The notes under the pieces: model-generated
Told to the model about the DNA's origin: nothing
Databases searched by the model: none
What the model saw: the letters and a program-made list of their open reading frames with translations, nothing else
Shown here: positions 1 to 13,500 of the stretch, in pieces
Position numbering within the stretch: the stretch's first letter is position 1
Layout of the letters: every line of letters begins with the position of its first letter
Translations under genes and position numbers: made by a program
Assembly (NCBI RefSeq): GCF_022539315.1
Contig: NC_066316.1
Span: 62,849,994-62,913,993 of the forward strand
Reading direction: 5' to 3'
Length of the DNA stretch: 64,000 bases
From: Serinus canaria
Lineage: Eukaryota > Chordata > Aves > Passeriformes > Fringillidae

Positions 1-3000
1 CATCTGCCAAAGCAAACAATGCTATTCACAACTGGCTAGGCCCTGAGAAATATGTATACTTCAGGAAAACCTTATGCTTCTGCCTGATACTATGGGGGAA
101 ATTCTAGTTCAAACTTTATTTTCAGAACTGCTTGTCCAGTCAGAGACAGAATTTCTAGGTATCATCTTCCCATCTTCATCTTCCTTTAGTCCTCTTACCC
201 AAACAAACATCATCCACAAGAGATGAAAGAAATATACCAAGGTATACTTCCAGGACAAATCTTAGCAACCCTATTTTATGGAAATTCCCTTAATTAAAGA
301 CTATAAAATCCACCTTGGTAGAGAGAAATTGCTTCTGAACAAAGCATACCATGTATTGCCCAGGAACTAAAGCTATTTTTGATGAGGCAGAGGAAGGGCA
401 CAGAATCATCTCAATGACAATGTCTTTGTCATCATTCAGTGAAATACCACAGAGCACTTTCATCAGTTAGTATGAAATATTTAAGAGCTGCCAATGATTC
501 TGCATCTGTCTGAGCAAGACCAAGGTACCTTGTAATGAAGAAGACAATATCGATGGGTCAGGTGCTCAGCTAAAAGATACAAATGACACAAAACTCCAAA
601 GAAGGCAAAACAAAACTTAAAAGGGACATTGAGCCTGAGCAAAGGGAAGGACTTTATACAGACAGAACACCAAGTTGTGTGGTGTTGAATGCTGCACATC
701 TTCCAAGGGCATTTCAACAACTCCAAAGCTGCATTACTAATCACAGTTCCAGGCTGCTCAGGAGCCTATAGACAAACGTCTGGATTTCCAATAAAAAGTT
801 GTGAATTGGTTGCAAAGGTAATTGGAAAAGGCTAAAATAAATGGCTACCCATTTGTCCATGGGGTCTGGAAAGCAGTATAAATTATTCCCTCTGTTCTGC
901 CTCAGCAGGTATTCAGAACTGCAAGTACAAACATCACTGTGTACTGTAAACCCAGTTCACCTTCCTCTGTTGGATGGAATATGTGGGCCAGATGGGGAAA
1001 GACAACAGACAGCTTTGCTATTATTATATATGTAGTAAATACTGGTTAATCTGTAGATTAAAAGAAAAAGCAGCAAAAAGAAAAAAGCAAGTTCTCCCTG
1101 ACCTGCAACTGTCTTTCTGGGATCTTCCTAGAGACACATTTTCCACAGAAAATGGAATGTTTTTCATTCAGAGCTGCATCCTTGCAGCACAACCCAGCAC
1201 AGAATCTGCCCCTACCTCTGGTTTCAGCACAGAAAGATGTGTGCCACATACCAAAGCAAAGACATGCAGAAAACCTCTGCTGCATATATTCAGTGCTTTT
1301 TGTGCTCAGGGAAGCCAGCTGAAATCCTCCTGTAAAAGTGCTTTAGGTGGGTGCATCCCAAGGCTGCTCAAGGTCTGTCTCCCCACATACAGTGCAAACT
1401 TGACCCGGGTAAAATCATCACCTCCCTTTGCTGACTGTTTTTTTTGGCTGCAGCCCGACATGCTGCCTCAGCCACAGCTAAAACATGTGAAGGACTCCTG
1501 CTGCCAGCCCACCCCAGCCCTCCCCCTGGTCTCTGGGCAGAGGCCACTCTCCCTCTCTGCAAGATGTCACTGCCCTTCTCTGCCCTGCCAAGGTAAGGGC
1601 ACAGGTTTGCACATCCTACCCAATGTTTCAGCACAGCACAAGTGAAACAGTTCCACTGGCAGAGTGTTCAGATCCATCCCCTGGATGCATTTGAAGCGAA
1701 GCAGACTGGGTAGCACCTACGTAGGATGCTACATCCCGCGTTCCTGGGAACGATGCAACCACTGGTGAGAAACTGCTGTGGGAGTTGTCTCTGACAGCTG
1801 GGAGGCACCCAGCCCAGGCTCTGGGGTGGCAGCTACCTGGAGTACAGGGAGAGCCATGTGGGGCTGCCAGGAGGCCAGGTCCTTGCAGCAGGGAAGGATG
1901 TTCGGCCAAGTGCAAGGGGATGAGGCGGGGCAAGACCCCACATAAATGTTTGTGCTTGTTCCCAGAAAAAAAGACAACACTGTGCACCTCGTCCTTCCTC
2001 TTGGTAATATCAAAAGAGAATAAAGTCAAATGGAATTGCTACACAAACATGGTGGTACTCTGTCTTTAGTGGGGAATGAAGGCTTTAATGTATATAAATG
2101 ATTGTAAAGATGGAGAGGAGAGCTTTGTGCAATGTAAATGCAGAAAAATATTTTCAAAGAAATCAACATTATCCAGTGAGCACTTTATTATTTATATACG
2201 TACATTCATGCCCAGAGAGCAAGGCCAGTTGATACAATTTCTACAACAGGAAAGGAGCTAGCAAATCAACTTGATACACCATTAAATCTTTCTAAAGAAA
2301 AAAAAAAAAATAGAAAAAAATCAACCACCTCAAAAAAACCTACCCACAGTAATTCAAGGAGGTAACGAAAGAGAAAAGACACACAAGTATTGTGATGCTC
2401 TTAATGTTGGCAAGACAAGAAAGGAGAAAATGGTCAATTACCCGTAAACACAGCTCCTCAGTTGTGTAACAAAACAAATAATCAGAACAAAAACCACCAC
2501 TTAAAAGTCAATAAAAGCACATGTATTCATAAAGGTCTTGCTAGATAAATTCACAACACCTTTTCATATTTCTCCTCCATTATCCTTCTCATGACAAAGG
2601 GAGAGTGTTACAGCATCCTGCTGTGCAGAAGAAGCAGAAAAGGACGTTCAGATGCAGCCTTAACCAGAAGAAACAGCAGTGGCAGTAGGAAGCAAATTAA
2701 AGTCTAATCAAAAACTTGTAAGCAATTGAGAGAAACTGATTGTGGAAGAAGCTAGGCTTTACTGTGACCACAGTAATCGAGTGTTTGCACTGAGTCAAGA
2801 AAACAAAGAAAATTATTGCACCACTGGCAATCAACCCTGTATCAAGAAGTATTAAATCACGGACAAGAAAAGCAAAACATCAGCTTATGAAGTCAAGGAA
2901 CGACAGTGTTTGTATTCATAGCTCATTATCAGAAACATCTCAGACCTACTGAGCTTGTTTTGAGAGGACAAAGGAGAAAAAAGGCACAATCAAAACTTCC

Positions 3001-5499
3001 ACAACTGTGCACTCCCATAGAGCAAAGAAATTGAAAAATATAATCACCAAGCCTTGAGCAGCAGAAGTTATAAAGCTCAGCATCCTATGGAGCACCCATA
3101 CAAATTTTCTGATGTCTATTAAGCTGAATGCTTGTTACAGTGCTTCCTTCAGCAGAGGCATCAACCTCATCTCCCTCATCTCCCTGGCCACCAGAAGACT
3201 TGAGATTTGTAAAATTTCATCACTTTGAAATCTCTGCTCTTCTGCTTGTATTGGCGGAAATTAATCCCCAAGGGTAAACAAAATACACCAAGGCAATGAG
3301 GGGAGCTATCAGTCAGACAGCATTATTATTGTTTCAGCTTCATCTCCTTAGGAAACCAGGCTGAAATTAATATAGTCAGGGCAGAAGGGAAGAAATAACA
3401 AACATAAATCTTAAATGGGAAAAACTTCTAAAACCAGAATTTTTAAGTCAAGTACAGAAGACATTATTTCACGTGAGGAAAGCCAGATTTGGGAGCTTTT
3501 CACAAACAGATCACCAATTCTGACTTTCTAGGATTTCTGCTAAGCCACACTCTTAGGCTGCAATGAAAATCAGGATGATCCCCTTGTAAAAACACAAATG
3601 CCAGAATCTTAATCCATTCTAACACAGATGTTTGACTGCCTAAATACTTCTACCAGACAAGATCACTTGGATTTATTTTTGTAATTCTCCCCTTTCAGTG
3701 GTGGGGGTGATCCCATGGGTCTGAGTGGCCAGTCTGGATGCCACAGAGTGCAAAGTATCAATCCAAAATCCTGAACTGTTCCACTGCTCACAAAACTCTT
3801 TGAGAAAACGAGGTGCACTCTAGGGAGAAGCTGCAATGCACAGAGGTTCTTTGGACATCAAGAAGTGGAGAGAACACACCAATGTCCCTCACTTTGCCCC
3901 CAAAGCCAGTCAGGATGAAGCCACGCCCAGAGAACTCAGTGTGGTCCTGAGGCATCTTCACCAGGAGGAGAAAGCAACAAAGTACAGCAAAAAGGCCAGC
4001 AGGAGCTCAGGGAACATATGGTCTTGAGCTGGTGGAGATAACTGTACAAATGATCCCTCACAGATTTTCCACCCCAGGTTTTAGAAACTGAAGGAAACAG
4101 TTACATTCTGAAAAGCTCATTAAAAACCCTCATCAGGATACTAACAGAAAATATTCATTAACAGGATAGTCAGTGAATGGACACAAGGGAACAGTTTTGC
4201 ACTTTCAGACAGATTAACAGTATGACCTGACTGAGTTTCTCTGCATTTCATGACTTGTATCAATATTTTTTACATTTGTTGTGAATTTCAAGTTCATGCA
4301 TATTTTTGTAGCATACTGATGTGTTATGCTGTTTTGCCTTAAGTTGTAACTGTCATGACACATCTAATTAAATAAAAGAAAAAGAAAAAAAGAAAAGACA
4401 GTGGTCTCTGTTCCAACAGGATGCATTACAAAACTAAGGTACAGAACTAAACCTTCACTCTAATAGTACAATAAAGTGTGTACTTTTAGAAGTTATGTGA
4501 GTATTTATAGTTAAGTTTCATATTATCTTACTTAATTTTGTAAGTATTTGCTATCAAACACAATGTAATATTTCAAAACCATCCTGGCATGCATATTCAA
4601 GTTCCAAACTTCAAAGAGAATATTATAAGCTGAAACAAAAAAACTCAGTAACTCAGACCATTCTCATCCCCATGACTTCTTCAGTCAGAAAAGGTAAACA
4701 ACGTGACATTGTCTTTCCTTCAGCTGTTTTTAAGGTCTCTGTTTTGATCAAACTTTTATCAATAAATGTTTCTTTTTCCCTAGATACAGAAGGTGATGAA
4801 GTTATACAGTATAAGTCAATATGCCCTGTGTATTTCCACATTAACCAATCCTAACCACAATGCCCCCAAAGGTACACAGTAATTTTAACCATTGCTTCAG
4901 GAATTTTTAATACTCTTCTACTTCCCTCTTTGCTAAAAACACTTGCCTGCTCTGCAAAGTCCACAAATAGCTTCAACAACTGCTAAGAAGCATCATTTAT
5001 AACTGGATTAAGAAACACTCTGTGGCAAACAGAAAGAAAGAAAAAAATCCTGCCTTTCATGTGATCTAAATACAAGGACATTCCTTGCAAACACAGAAAG
5101 CTGAAAGTTGGTGATGTATTTTAACTGGTCTTCTAGGAATATATTTTGCATCCACAAACTCCATGTTAGTTGTTCATTATCGCGTCCGTGCAACTTAAAT
5201 TATGGACTTCATGTACAAAAGTTATGTTTCAAATATGTGTTGTAATATACCTAAGCAGTAAATTACTCTCTAGCCTTCGTGTTGTCACCAGTGACTAATT
5301 TGACCATATAAACATAATTACAGGAAGGAGACGTGCTTAAAAATCGCACCCGGCGCACTTCTGATTGCTTTTCTGCCGGAGAAAAAGTAATTTCAATTTC
5401 CTTCCCGATGAGATGCAGCCTATGTATAACACCGATTAGCGGCTTCCCCGAATGGTTAATAATACCTGGCGCTGAGAAACACTGAACCTGGTCAGTCCG
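1..5499. other. Non-coding sequence, no gene recognised
   Basis: AT-rich unique sequence with short scattered frames. The longest, a 223-codon frame at 974-1645, shows no recognisable domain. An A-rich run is at about 2295. No splice-bounded conserved exon was identified; a PKIB exon was looked for and not found. Confidence 0.6.
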
Positions 5500-6350
5500 C
5501 AAGCAGCCAGGGCAGGGAGGCACAGGCAGATCGCCCTGACCTGTCCCGAAGAACGCCTGGGATGCGGTGGTCGGCCACGGGACATCACGTCCGCAGGACC
5601 ACCCTCCCCAGCAGCTTCACCGCTCCTCTGCTCCAAACTTCTCTCCGTTCCCTTCGATGCCCCAAGGGCTGCCCGGGGCCGGCACGGACGCGCACGGTAC
5701 CTGGGCACTCCGCGTCGCCGCGAACGCTCCGGTTTGCGGGCGCAGGGCGGGCGGCCCCTCCCGCGACCCCACCGCTCCTGCGGGATGTTCCCGGCCGGCA
5801 GCCGGCCCGGGCGGCCGACCCAGCCCCGGCAGCCGCGGCCCGGGCGGAGCGGGACCCGCCCGCGCCTCTCGCCCCCCGCCCGGCCCCGGTTTCCCCGCCT
5901 GCCGCCGCCGCCCTCACCCGGCGCCGCAGGTCCGTGCCCTCGGATGGCGCTGCGCCGGGAGCCGCGGCCGTGCCCGGGGGCGGCGGGATGCCGCGGGATG
6001 TGGTGCCGGGGTGCCGCGCCGGGAGGCGGCGGGAAGCCGTGCCCGCCCCCCCGGCGCGCTCGTCCCCACAGCCCGTCCCGGCGGGAGCAGCGCGGGGGCC
6101 GGGCCCCGGGGGCTGCCAGGCCCGGAGGTGGCCGGCGTGAGGCAGCAGTCCCCAAAACACCGAGCAGGGCTGGCTCATGCTGCCGCTGCCGCTGCCGCCG
6201 GGAGAGGGGACCGGGCTGGGACACCCCGTCCCCGGCAGCCAGCGCGGAGGGACGCACCTGCCGAGGGTCCCTGCGCCCCGCGGCCCTCAGAGCGCACAGA
6301 GCTGCCCCGCTGCGAACTGATGTGGGGGAAAGGAGCAGGTCCCGGTGCCC
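5500..6350. promoter_or_regulatory. Orphan CpG island, candidate promoter
   Basis: A very GC/CpG-rich block in otherwise AT-rich sequence, with many frames open only because GC-rich DNA has few stops. On the - strand there are two strong donor-like sites: CAG|GTGCGT (exon side ends 6258) and CAG|GTAAGA (exon side ends 6378). Together these suggest a leftward, - strand promoter and first exon. By synteny it could be an alternative PKIB start; no coding exon proves it. Confidence 0.55.
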
Positions 6351-8226
6351 TGGAAACAATAGGGAAACAGCTCTTACCTGGAGCTTTGCTGACTTTACTC
6401 CCTCTTCTTTCTCCTCTTTTTGGCTGCAGTCCCTCAAACTGCACCAGCAAAATGACACAGGACATCCTCCCACTCCTGCCCGACGCAAGCAGCGAGCGTG
6501 TGACAAAAAGCTGGCACCTGGATGTAGCCATATGTGACCCTTTTTGGCTCCGAGCCTTGATACGTCGCACAGGGAGAGGCCGTGGTGCAGCTGCACGCCT
6601 CTGTCAAGGCTGCTGGCCTCGGTGGCATGCCTTCATGCAGGAGTTTGGAAAAACCCAGCCTTGGCCTGGAATCAGCAGTCTTTGCCGTTTTCCACTTGAA
6701 ATGGTGTCCTGTGAAGAGTGCTGTAAGTTCTCTGTCTTAAAGACTGTGTTCAGTGGAAACACAAAATTAACGTCTTCAGTCATATTCTACCACATGATAC
6801 CAAACTGGCTTTGAAAGCTTTTTAAAAGATCTAGACATTTTGAGCATAGCATAGATTTGTTGGTTGTTTTTAAATTTTTTTAAAACAGTACCAAAAGGAC
6901 TCTAGATTATCTATTTTGAAATCACTTTAAACAGTTTTGAAAATCACACTATGATCTATCAATCTACATACATATACATATGAGACTTCATCCAGCTGTT
7001 TCCCTATATCCATTCAGAGCCAAATGAAAAGAGAATCTGCAGAGATTTTCCATTTATATTCTGAGAACTGGACAAATGCAGACAAAGGTGAGTATCTTAC
7101 CTGTGCTTCTCAGTGTTTACACTACAAACCATGTCAAGCTTTTAATCATATTTATTTATGATAACAAATAAAGAGAAACAGAGGATTAGAATTTCATTCC
7201 ATTTTGAAAATGAGGTTGGCTTTCATGAACCTGAAATCCCTTGGTTTTATATCTTACATATTTCTGGCGTGACCTAGAATACTTAGGATCTATTTTAAAC
7301 ATTATTTAAGCCATGTTGTTAAAGTAATCCTATTTACAATGGGAACTTTAAACAGCAAATAACTCAGGTGATGGCTTAAAATTGGTTGATTATGTTGCAT
7401 TTTTATTAGATCTTTCCAAATGTCCTCTTAAGGTACAAGAGCTGTAGTCTGGAGTCCTGCCAACACTCCCTCTAAAATATTTTTCTTCAAATATAATTTG
7501 ATGTATTTCCTTTAATGATTAGTTTCTTTGCAATTCATTTCATTATTTGGGCAGATGGCTTGATTTCTCAAAAAATCCTCTTATGACTACTATTTTTAGC
7601 TTAATGACAAAAATAACTGGTAGGTGTCTTTCCTTTTCCGGCTTATAAGGAGGGTTTATTCAGAAGAATGATTCTGCAGTTATTCTCTCACAAAGTTAGT
7701 ATTTGTCCTGTAGATTTACATTCAGCAGAAACTGAAATCCAGTGTGCTGGTCACCTTCAGGGCTTTGTTTGTGTGAGAACACGTGAGCTAAGGAGAATAC
7801 ACAGGAATTAGTGCCAAGGTCCTGTCCTGCACTTAGCTTGGTAATGTGAAGGCCTTGACATCCTTCTAGCCCACCTATATGTCTTCTGAGGGAGAACCAA
7901 GCCATGCCTTCCTTCAGGCTGAGGCAGTGGTAGGAGTTGTGAGGCAGCAGGAGATGCTCCTCACCTTTCCTGATGCGACTGGCATATGCTGTGTGCAGGT
8001 GGGACTTCATGCGTGGGGTTTGGAGTGGAGCCCTGCAGACACCTGCTCTGAATCGGATCCAACAAGCACCTGGAGGAGCCACTGATGCCTAGGAGTGAGA
8101 TGATTATTCCATGACAACAAGTTCTTCAGGGATGTGTGTGTTCCCAGTGTGGCACTGAGAGAAAAATCAGTCACTGCAAAGGCGTGAATCAGATACCTTA
8201 GTGGTGTTCAGCAGTGGAAAACTTTG

Positions 8227-8266
8227 AAGTTGATCCCAGCTGCTTTGAAGCAGCTGGGATCAACTT
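8227..8266. repeat. Perfect 19-bp inverted repeat with 2-nt spacer
   Basis: The left arm AAGTTGATCCCAGCTGCTT (8227-8245) is exactly reverse-complementary to 8248-8266, separated by TG. The bases just outside the arms do not pair. Confidence 0.97.
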
Positions 8267-9300
8267 ATTTTCTGCTGTGGGCATGCCTTGACAGAAATGT
8301 GGAGCTTCCCTACTTAGAGCCACAACTGGGTACCTCTTTCATTTCTTTATAATAAAACTGCTATTTCTTTATTTTAATTTCTCCTTTCTTGTAGCAAGAT
8401 CAGTCACTTGAAAAAGAGATTTTGTATTTGTAAGTCTTGCTGAGAATATTTTCATATAGTAGCCCTGTGCAATTTCTGTATTTTCAAATATCTGCAGGAT
8501 TAGGAAAAAAATCATAGTATACTTTAATAATATTCATGCCAAACCTATGTTTCTTTATATTATATTGTACTTATTGTTGGGAGTTTCAGATTCCCAAAGA
8601 CGCTTCTAATGAAATCAATTGCTGTCACAGGAAACAAACCAGTGAGGAAAATATTGTAGATGACTGCTTTTGAATTCCAGTTGCGAAATTTATGAAGGAG
8701 ATTGTAGTTTACTGTGGTGCCAAGGAGACAGGGAACGAAGTCAGTGGCCCAGATCCCTGCTAGTCCTGTGACCATGCTCCATGTTCCACTTGGCATCTAA
8801 AATTTTAAAGATAAACAGGACATAATAAAGTAAAAATGAAACAAAAACAAAACTCAGACTTCTGTGACTGGCTTGCTCTCTGCAGTGGGCACTGCAGTAC
8901 TGCCAGGAGGGGAAGGGGATTACACCTGGGGAGCAGTGGGGAGCTGCAGGGGCACCATCCTTCTCTGTAGGCCACCTCAGTGGGTGAGCCATGCAGAAAA
9001 CTTCCTGCCATTGGCCCTTCCCTGGGATAGAACTTTGCTGAGTTGGGTTTGCACAGGATCTGAGCAGCTGTGGTACTGGATGTAGCAATGTATCAGAGGC
9101 TGAAGCTGCCCTTTAAGCTGGAGACAGAATCTTGCCACAGGAAAGGCTTCTGAACTCTCTCCCTTCTGCTAGAGAACTGATTTTAGGAAGCTGAGATTTT
9201 GGACTCCTTAAAAGCATCAACTTAAGAGGTGCAAAATAAATCAAGATTCCTTGGGAAAAAAAAAAAAAAAAGAGAAAGATTCTTAGATAAATAAGATAAC

Positions 9301-9332
9301 AAATAGAAGAGATTTTAAATAGAAGAGATTTT
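9301..9332. repeat. Perfect 16-bp tandem duplication
   Basis: AAATAGAAGAGATTTT occurs twice without a mismatch (9301-9316 and 9317-9332), suggesting a recent slippage or duplication. Confidence 0.95.
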
Positions 9333-9949
9333 ATCTGAAGGTAAAAGACATTTTTCCAGAAGAAGTTGTGAGTGAGCAAGGAAGCTTACACAGATCCAAA
9401 ACCTAAATAAATTAGGCTTAAAAACATAAATGAAGAGTTTGTAGAACAACTTGCTAAAGGCAAGTATAAAAGTTACTCATTAAACCTTAGACCACAAGAA
9501 CTAGGAAGTTCTGCAGAGCTGAAGGATTAACAAGGAGTAGGAGGATCACAAAAAAGGCCATGAAAGACATGCTAATGCAACACTTTCTTTGCAGTTTCTC
9601 TTCCAGAGCTTGGAGACATTAATATCCATCCACTTTCTTTACAAAAATCAGATCTGCAGAGTTATCCCATATTAAATGGCTGGAAGGAGGAAAAAAGCTT
9701 ATAAAAAAATGGATAATAAAATCAGCTTGCCTGAGTCCTATTCACCTCTGAGTATCTTGAGAGGTCGGGTATTGAACAACTGTCCCACTAAGTTTGAGGT
9801 AAATTTGCCATTCAAATACTTTTTGAACTCAGCCAAATAGGTACAAAATCTTGAGCAGGGCTCCAGAGGGTATTTGTATTTGAGACAATCCACTTAAAAA
9901 TAACCTAAAAAATAGTATCACTTGGCATATGAATAACTCTGAACTAATA

Positions 9950-10570
9950 CCCTCCTGGCCTGTATCAGCAATGGTTTGGCCAGAAGCACCAAATTAGTGC
10001 ACTCAATTGGGCATTGAGTGTCTCCCTATACTCAGCACTGGTGAGGCCACACCTCAAATTCTGTGTGCAGTTCTGGGCCTCTCACTGCAAGAAAGTCATT
10101 GAGATGATGGAGTGTGTCCAGAGAAGGGCAATGGGGCTGGTAAAATTCTGGAGCACAAGTCCTGTGAGGAGTAGGTGAAGGAGCTGGAGTTGTTCAGCCT
10201 GGAGAAAAGGAGGCTCAGGGGAACTTACAGCTGTAAAGGTAGGGTGTAACCGTGTGGAGTTTGACCTGTTCTCCCAGGTAACAAGCAGTAGGATGAGAGG
10301 AAATGGTCTCAAGCTGCACTAGTAAGATTTAGATTGGGCATCAGGAAAACTTCTTTCATCAAATGGGTTGTTCAGCATTGGAAGAAGCTGCCCAGGGAAG
10401 TGGTTGTGTCCCCATCCCTTGGAGGTGTTTAAAAGATGTGTAGATGTGGTGCTTAGGGACACACTTTGGTGGTGCACTTGGCATGGCTGGGTTAATGTCT
10501 GACTCGATGATCTCAAAGATCTTTTCCAACCCAAATGTTTCTGTGATCCTATTGTATGATTCTATTTTAT
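9950..10570 (+). mobile_element. CR1 LINE fragment (3' part)
   Basis: It matches the recalled avian CR1 3' region in order: ctcagcactggtgaggccac, ttctgggcctctcactgcaa, ttgttcagcctggagaaaag, gaagctgcccagggaagtgg, then the terminal tgatctcaaagatcttttcc and the degenerate (gattctat)-type tail. Several indels break any frame. Confidence 0.9.
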
Positions 10571-13500
10571 AATTCTTATGAGGAAGCTGTGCCTTCTCCC
10601 ATCTCCTGGAGGCTTCATCAAGCTCCTTCGTATCTAAATGATCCAATTTATAAAAACTTTTATATTTCATTAATGCTTCTGTATAGGTCTTTCAGGAAAG
10701 AACTGTGAAGTCTCAATTAAGGAGTCTCAATTACCTTGAGATTAAAAGGATTAATAAAGGCCCATCACAAGATATTAAAGAAAGTCATCCAGATTCAACT
10801 TCTGTCTCACAAAACAAGAAAAGAGTCACTGAATAAAATCCTTAGGCACTGTGTTTAAAACAAATAAAAAGAAGTACTTGTTCTATCCCACGCATTATGA
10901 AATGACACTTTGCCCACATAATGAGAGAATAAAGTAGAAAAAATCATAAATGGGTAAAAAAGTGCAAATTATGGGAGAAATATTTATCAGGTGCAATTAA
11001 ACACAAAAATTGCGATTACCAGTTCTTTATATATATAAGGCCTCTAATAAATGACCCAAAACAACAAGGCTTATAAGAGGGTACAGAAACAGAAAAGAGA
11101 GTGCATCATCTGTGTCTCAGCTTCTTGCAGCTTTAATACCTGTGGTCTTTTCTTGTATAAAACTCAGACTCTGGAGACATTCAGAAATCTTCTCAGAGAA
11201 AATGTGAGTTGGGAAAGGTGTTCACTAGGAATACTAGTTTTTTTATTTACCAGTTTTTCCATTAAAATAGCAGCAGCATGAGCACTGCATGGAGCCCTCC
11301 CTAATTTGCATAGCACAGTTACTCTAAATGACAGATCTTGTTCTTGTTACCATCATGCCCTCACATTGATCCAAAAGCAGGACAGGGGCCTCCAACATGA
11401 AGGCTGCCAGCAACTGGCCTCTAAATTAGCACAAAGCAAGAGTGAACTCCACAGAAGTTGATAAGCAAAAATCAAACTTCTGGTTAATGAGATTGATTAC
11501 ATGCATGCATCCAAATACATGGAAACTGTTGGCCATGATACAGCATTAAGCATCATGCCTTGCTGTGACCTCAGACAGAACTGACAGCTCTAAATGCACT
11601 TCAAGTTAAAGCACTCTAAAGAGAAGGGAGAAGATTACATTGCCCAGAGGATCTGCTGCTGAAATGTGTGTTTGCATCAGAATGACAAAGCCAGGGTTTG
11701 AACAGAGATGCTGCTTTTTCAGCCCTGAGTTGGCCCTGACAGGCTGCATGTGTGATGTGCCTTGCAGATATCCAGTTCCTGCCTCCTGCCCCTCCTTATG
11801 TCCAGGCTCGCACATGAATTCATAAAAGCCTTAGAGGATTTAAATAGCCTGGTTACAAAATTGTATTGAAACATAGATACTGATGCAAATTGTACAGCCT
11901 GTTGGCACTGCATGAATCACGCCAGGCCTAGAAAGAGTCTACATTAATTCCAAATGTGCTGTATTTCCATTTCCAAACTGTTCTCTTTTCATATTCATAT
12001 TGTGTGTTGCCTTCATTTAGATTATTTTCTTTCTTTTTTTTTAGTTTTCTTTTGCATCTGTTAATGTTTTTGCCAAGTCTCTGTATACATAGCTAATTTC
12101 CAAAGCTTCCCTCATCCTGTTCTGTGTTTGATCTCCAGTTCTTCCAAAGAAATATATACAATGGCAATCAGAAATTGAGTTAAAGAAAGAAGTATCTCTT
12201 GAACTAATTGTTACGAACAAATCCCTATTATAAATAGAACCAAAGAATAAGGAAAGGGTTTTTCCCACTATAAAGTTGTTTTTTTTTACATCCCAGGTAT
12301 ACACACAGTGGATTGGTGTCCTACCATTTTGGTCATCCTTACTTCTTTTGTATGAAAAATTTATGCTACTTTTTGAAGGCTGTTTCTGGCTTCCAAGGGA
12401 AAATGAGCTGCTCCCAAGTTACTGCCATGGGGAACACGGGCACATAGGCAGCCTCACCCACATCACATGCACTGTGCCATTGACAGCAGTCTGCTCTTCA
12501 AAGGATGGAGAAGAAGGAAGCCCAGTCTGGCTTGTGACACTGCCACTGAGCCGGCACCTTGCTGAGATGGCTGGTGTGAAGCATGGCCGTGTTCAGGAGA
12601 TGCATTTGAGAGTGGCTATAAAACACCTGCCATTAGGAATCTGCATTTACAAAGTCAGACATAACTTTGGTGAATCTGATGCCTGTGGGGATTAATGGAC
12701 AAGACATGCAGCTCTGTGGGCTGTAGCAGCTGCCATGAAGTCACGATGCTGTTGTTCGATGTTCGCTTCCAAAAATTACAGAAGCACTTGTAACAAATAC
12801 AGTTGTTCATAAATCCCTGGAATAGCCTGCTGGGTGAAAAGTTCATTAAAAGTCACATTCAATTAACAAATTGCTGTCACAGCCAGATGTGTATATCCTG
12901 AGGTACAGTTTAATATATGTCAGACACAGACAAAATGACAGGCTAAATGATGATTAATGCTTAGCTGACAATTTCACAAAGCATCACACTAAGTAAAGGA
13001 ATGCCTCTGAAATCAACAGCCTAATTTACACAGCATCAGCTAATTCAGGTGAAAATACGAAACAAGGAAAAATAGATGATAGGAATAAAAAAAAAGGAGA
13101 AATGCAATGTGCTTGCAGTCATTCCCCAGTCTATATTTCTGTTTCACCCAGCTGGGGATGAAACTTTTCCTTTTCAGGTCAATAATTAGACAAAGATTTA
13201 GTTTGAACTAATGAACCAAAGCAACAGAGCTGTAAGTACATTTCCCAAAAGACACAAAAGGCAAGGTAGGGTGTCAAATGTGACTGGACTTCTGAAGAGA
13301 AGCAGCATCACACAGAGGCTCAGAAGACCCAAAGTTGATGTGTTCATGAGCTTTTCCAGAGCTTTGTGAAACATCCTTCAGGCCTGACACATATTATTGC
13401 GATGTCAGAACAGAAGGACAGGCAGCAGAGACTGTGCTTTCATTATATGAATGTGCTGGCAACAACACTGAGTTAAAGATTTCTTCTGCCTACTTCACAG

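Larger units (their letters stand above)
6351..9949. other. Non-coding sequence, no gene recognised
   Basis: AT-rich sequence containing the 19-bp inverted repeat at 8227-8266, a poly-A run near 9256 and a 16-bp tandem duplication at 9301-9332. No conserved coding segment was recognised on either strand. Confidence 0.6.

Noticed and set aside
974..1645. 223-codon open frame on the + strand
   Set aside because: Composition and sequence show no domain, signal or family resemblance, and it overlaps open frames on the other strand; likely chance.
5436..6814. Long overlapping open frames (up to 415 codons) on both strands
   Set aside because: They lie in a CpG island where stops are rare. All frames are Arg/Pro/Gly/Ala-rich and open on both strands at once, so they are compositional artefacts.
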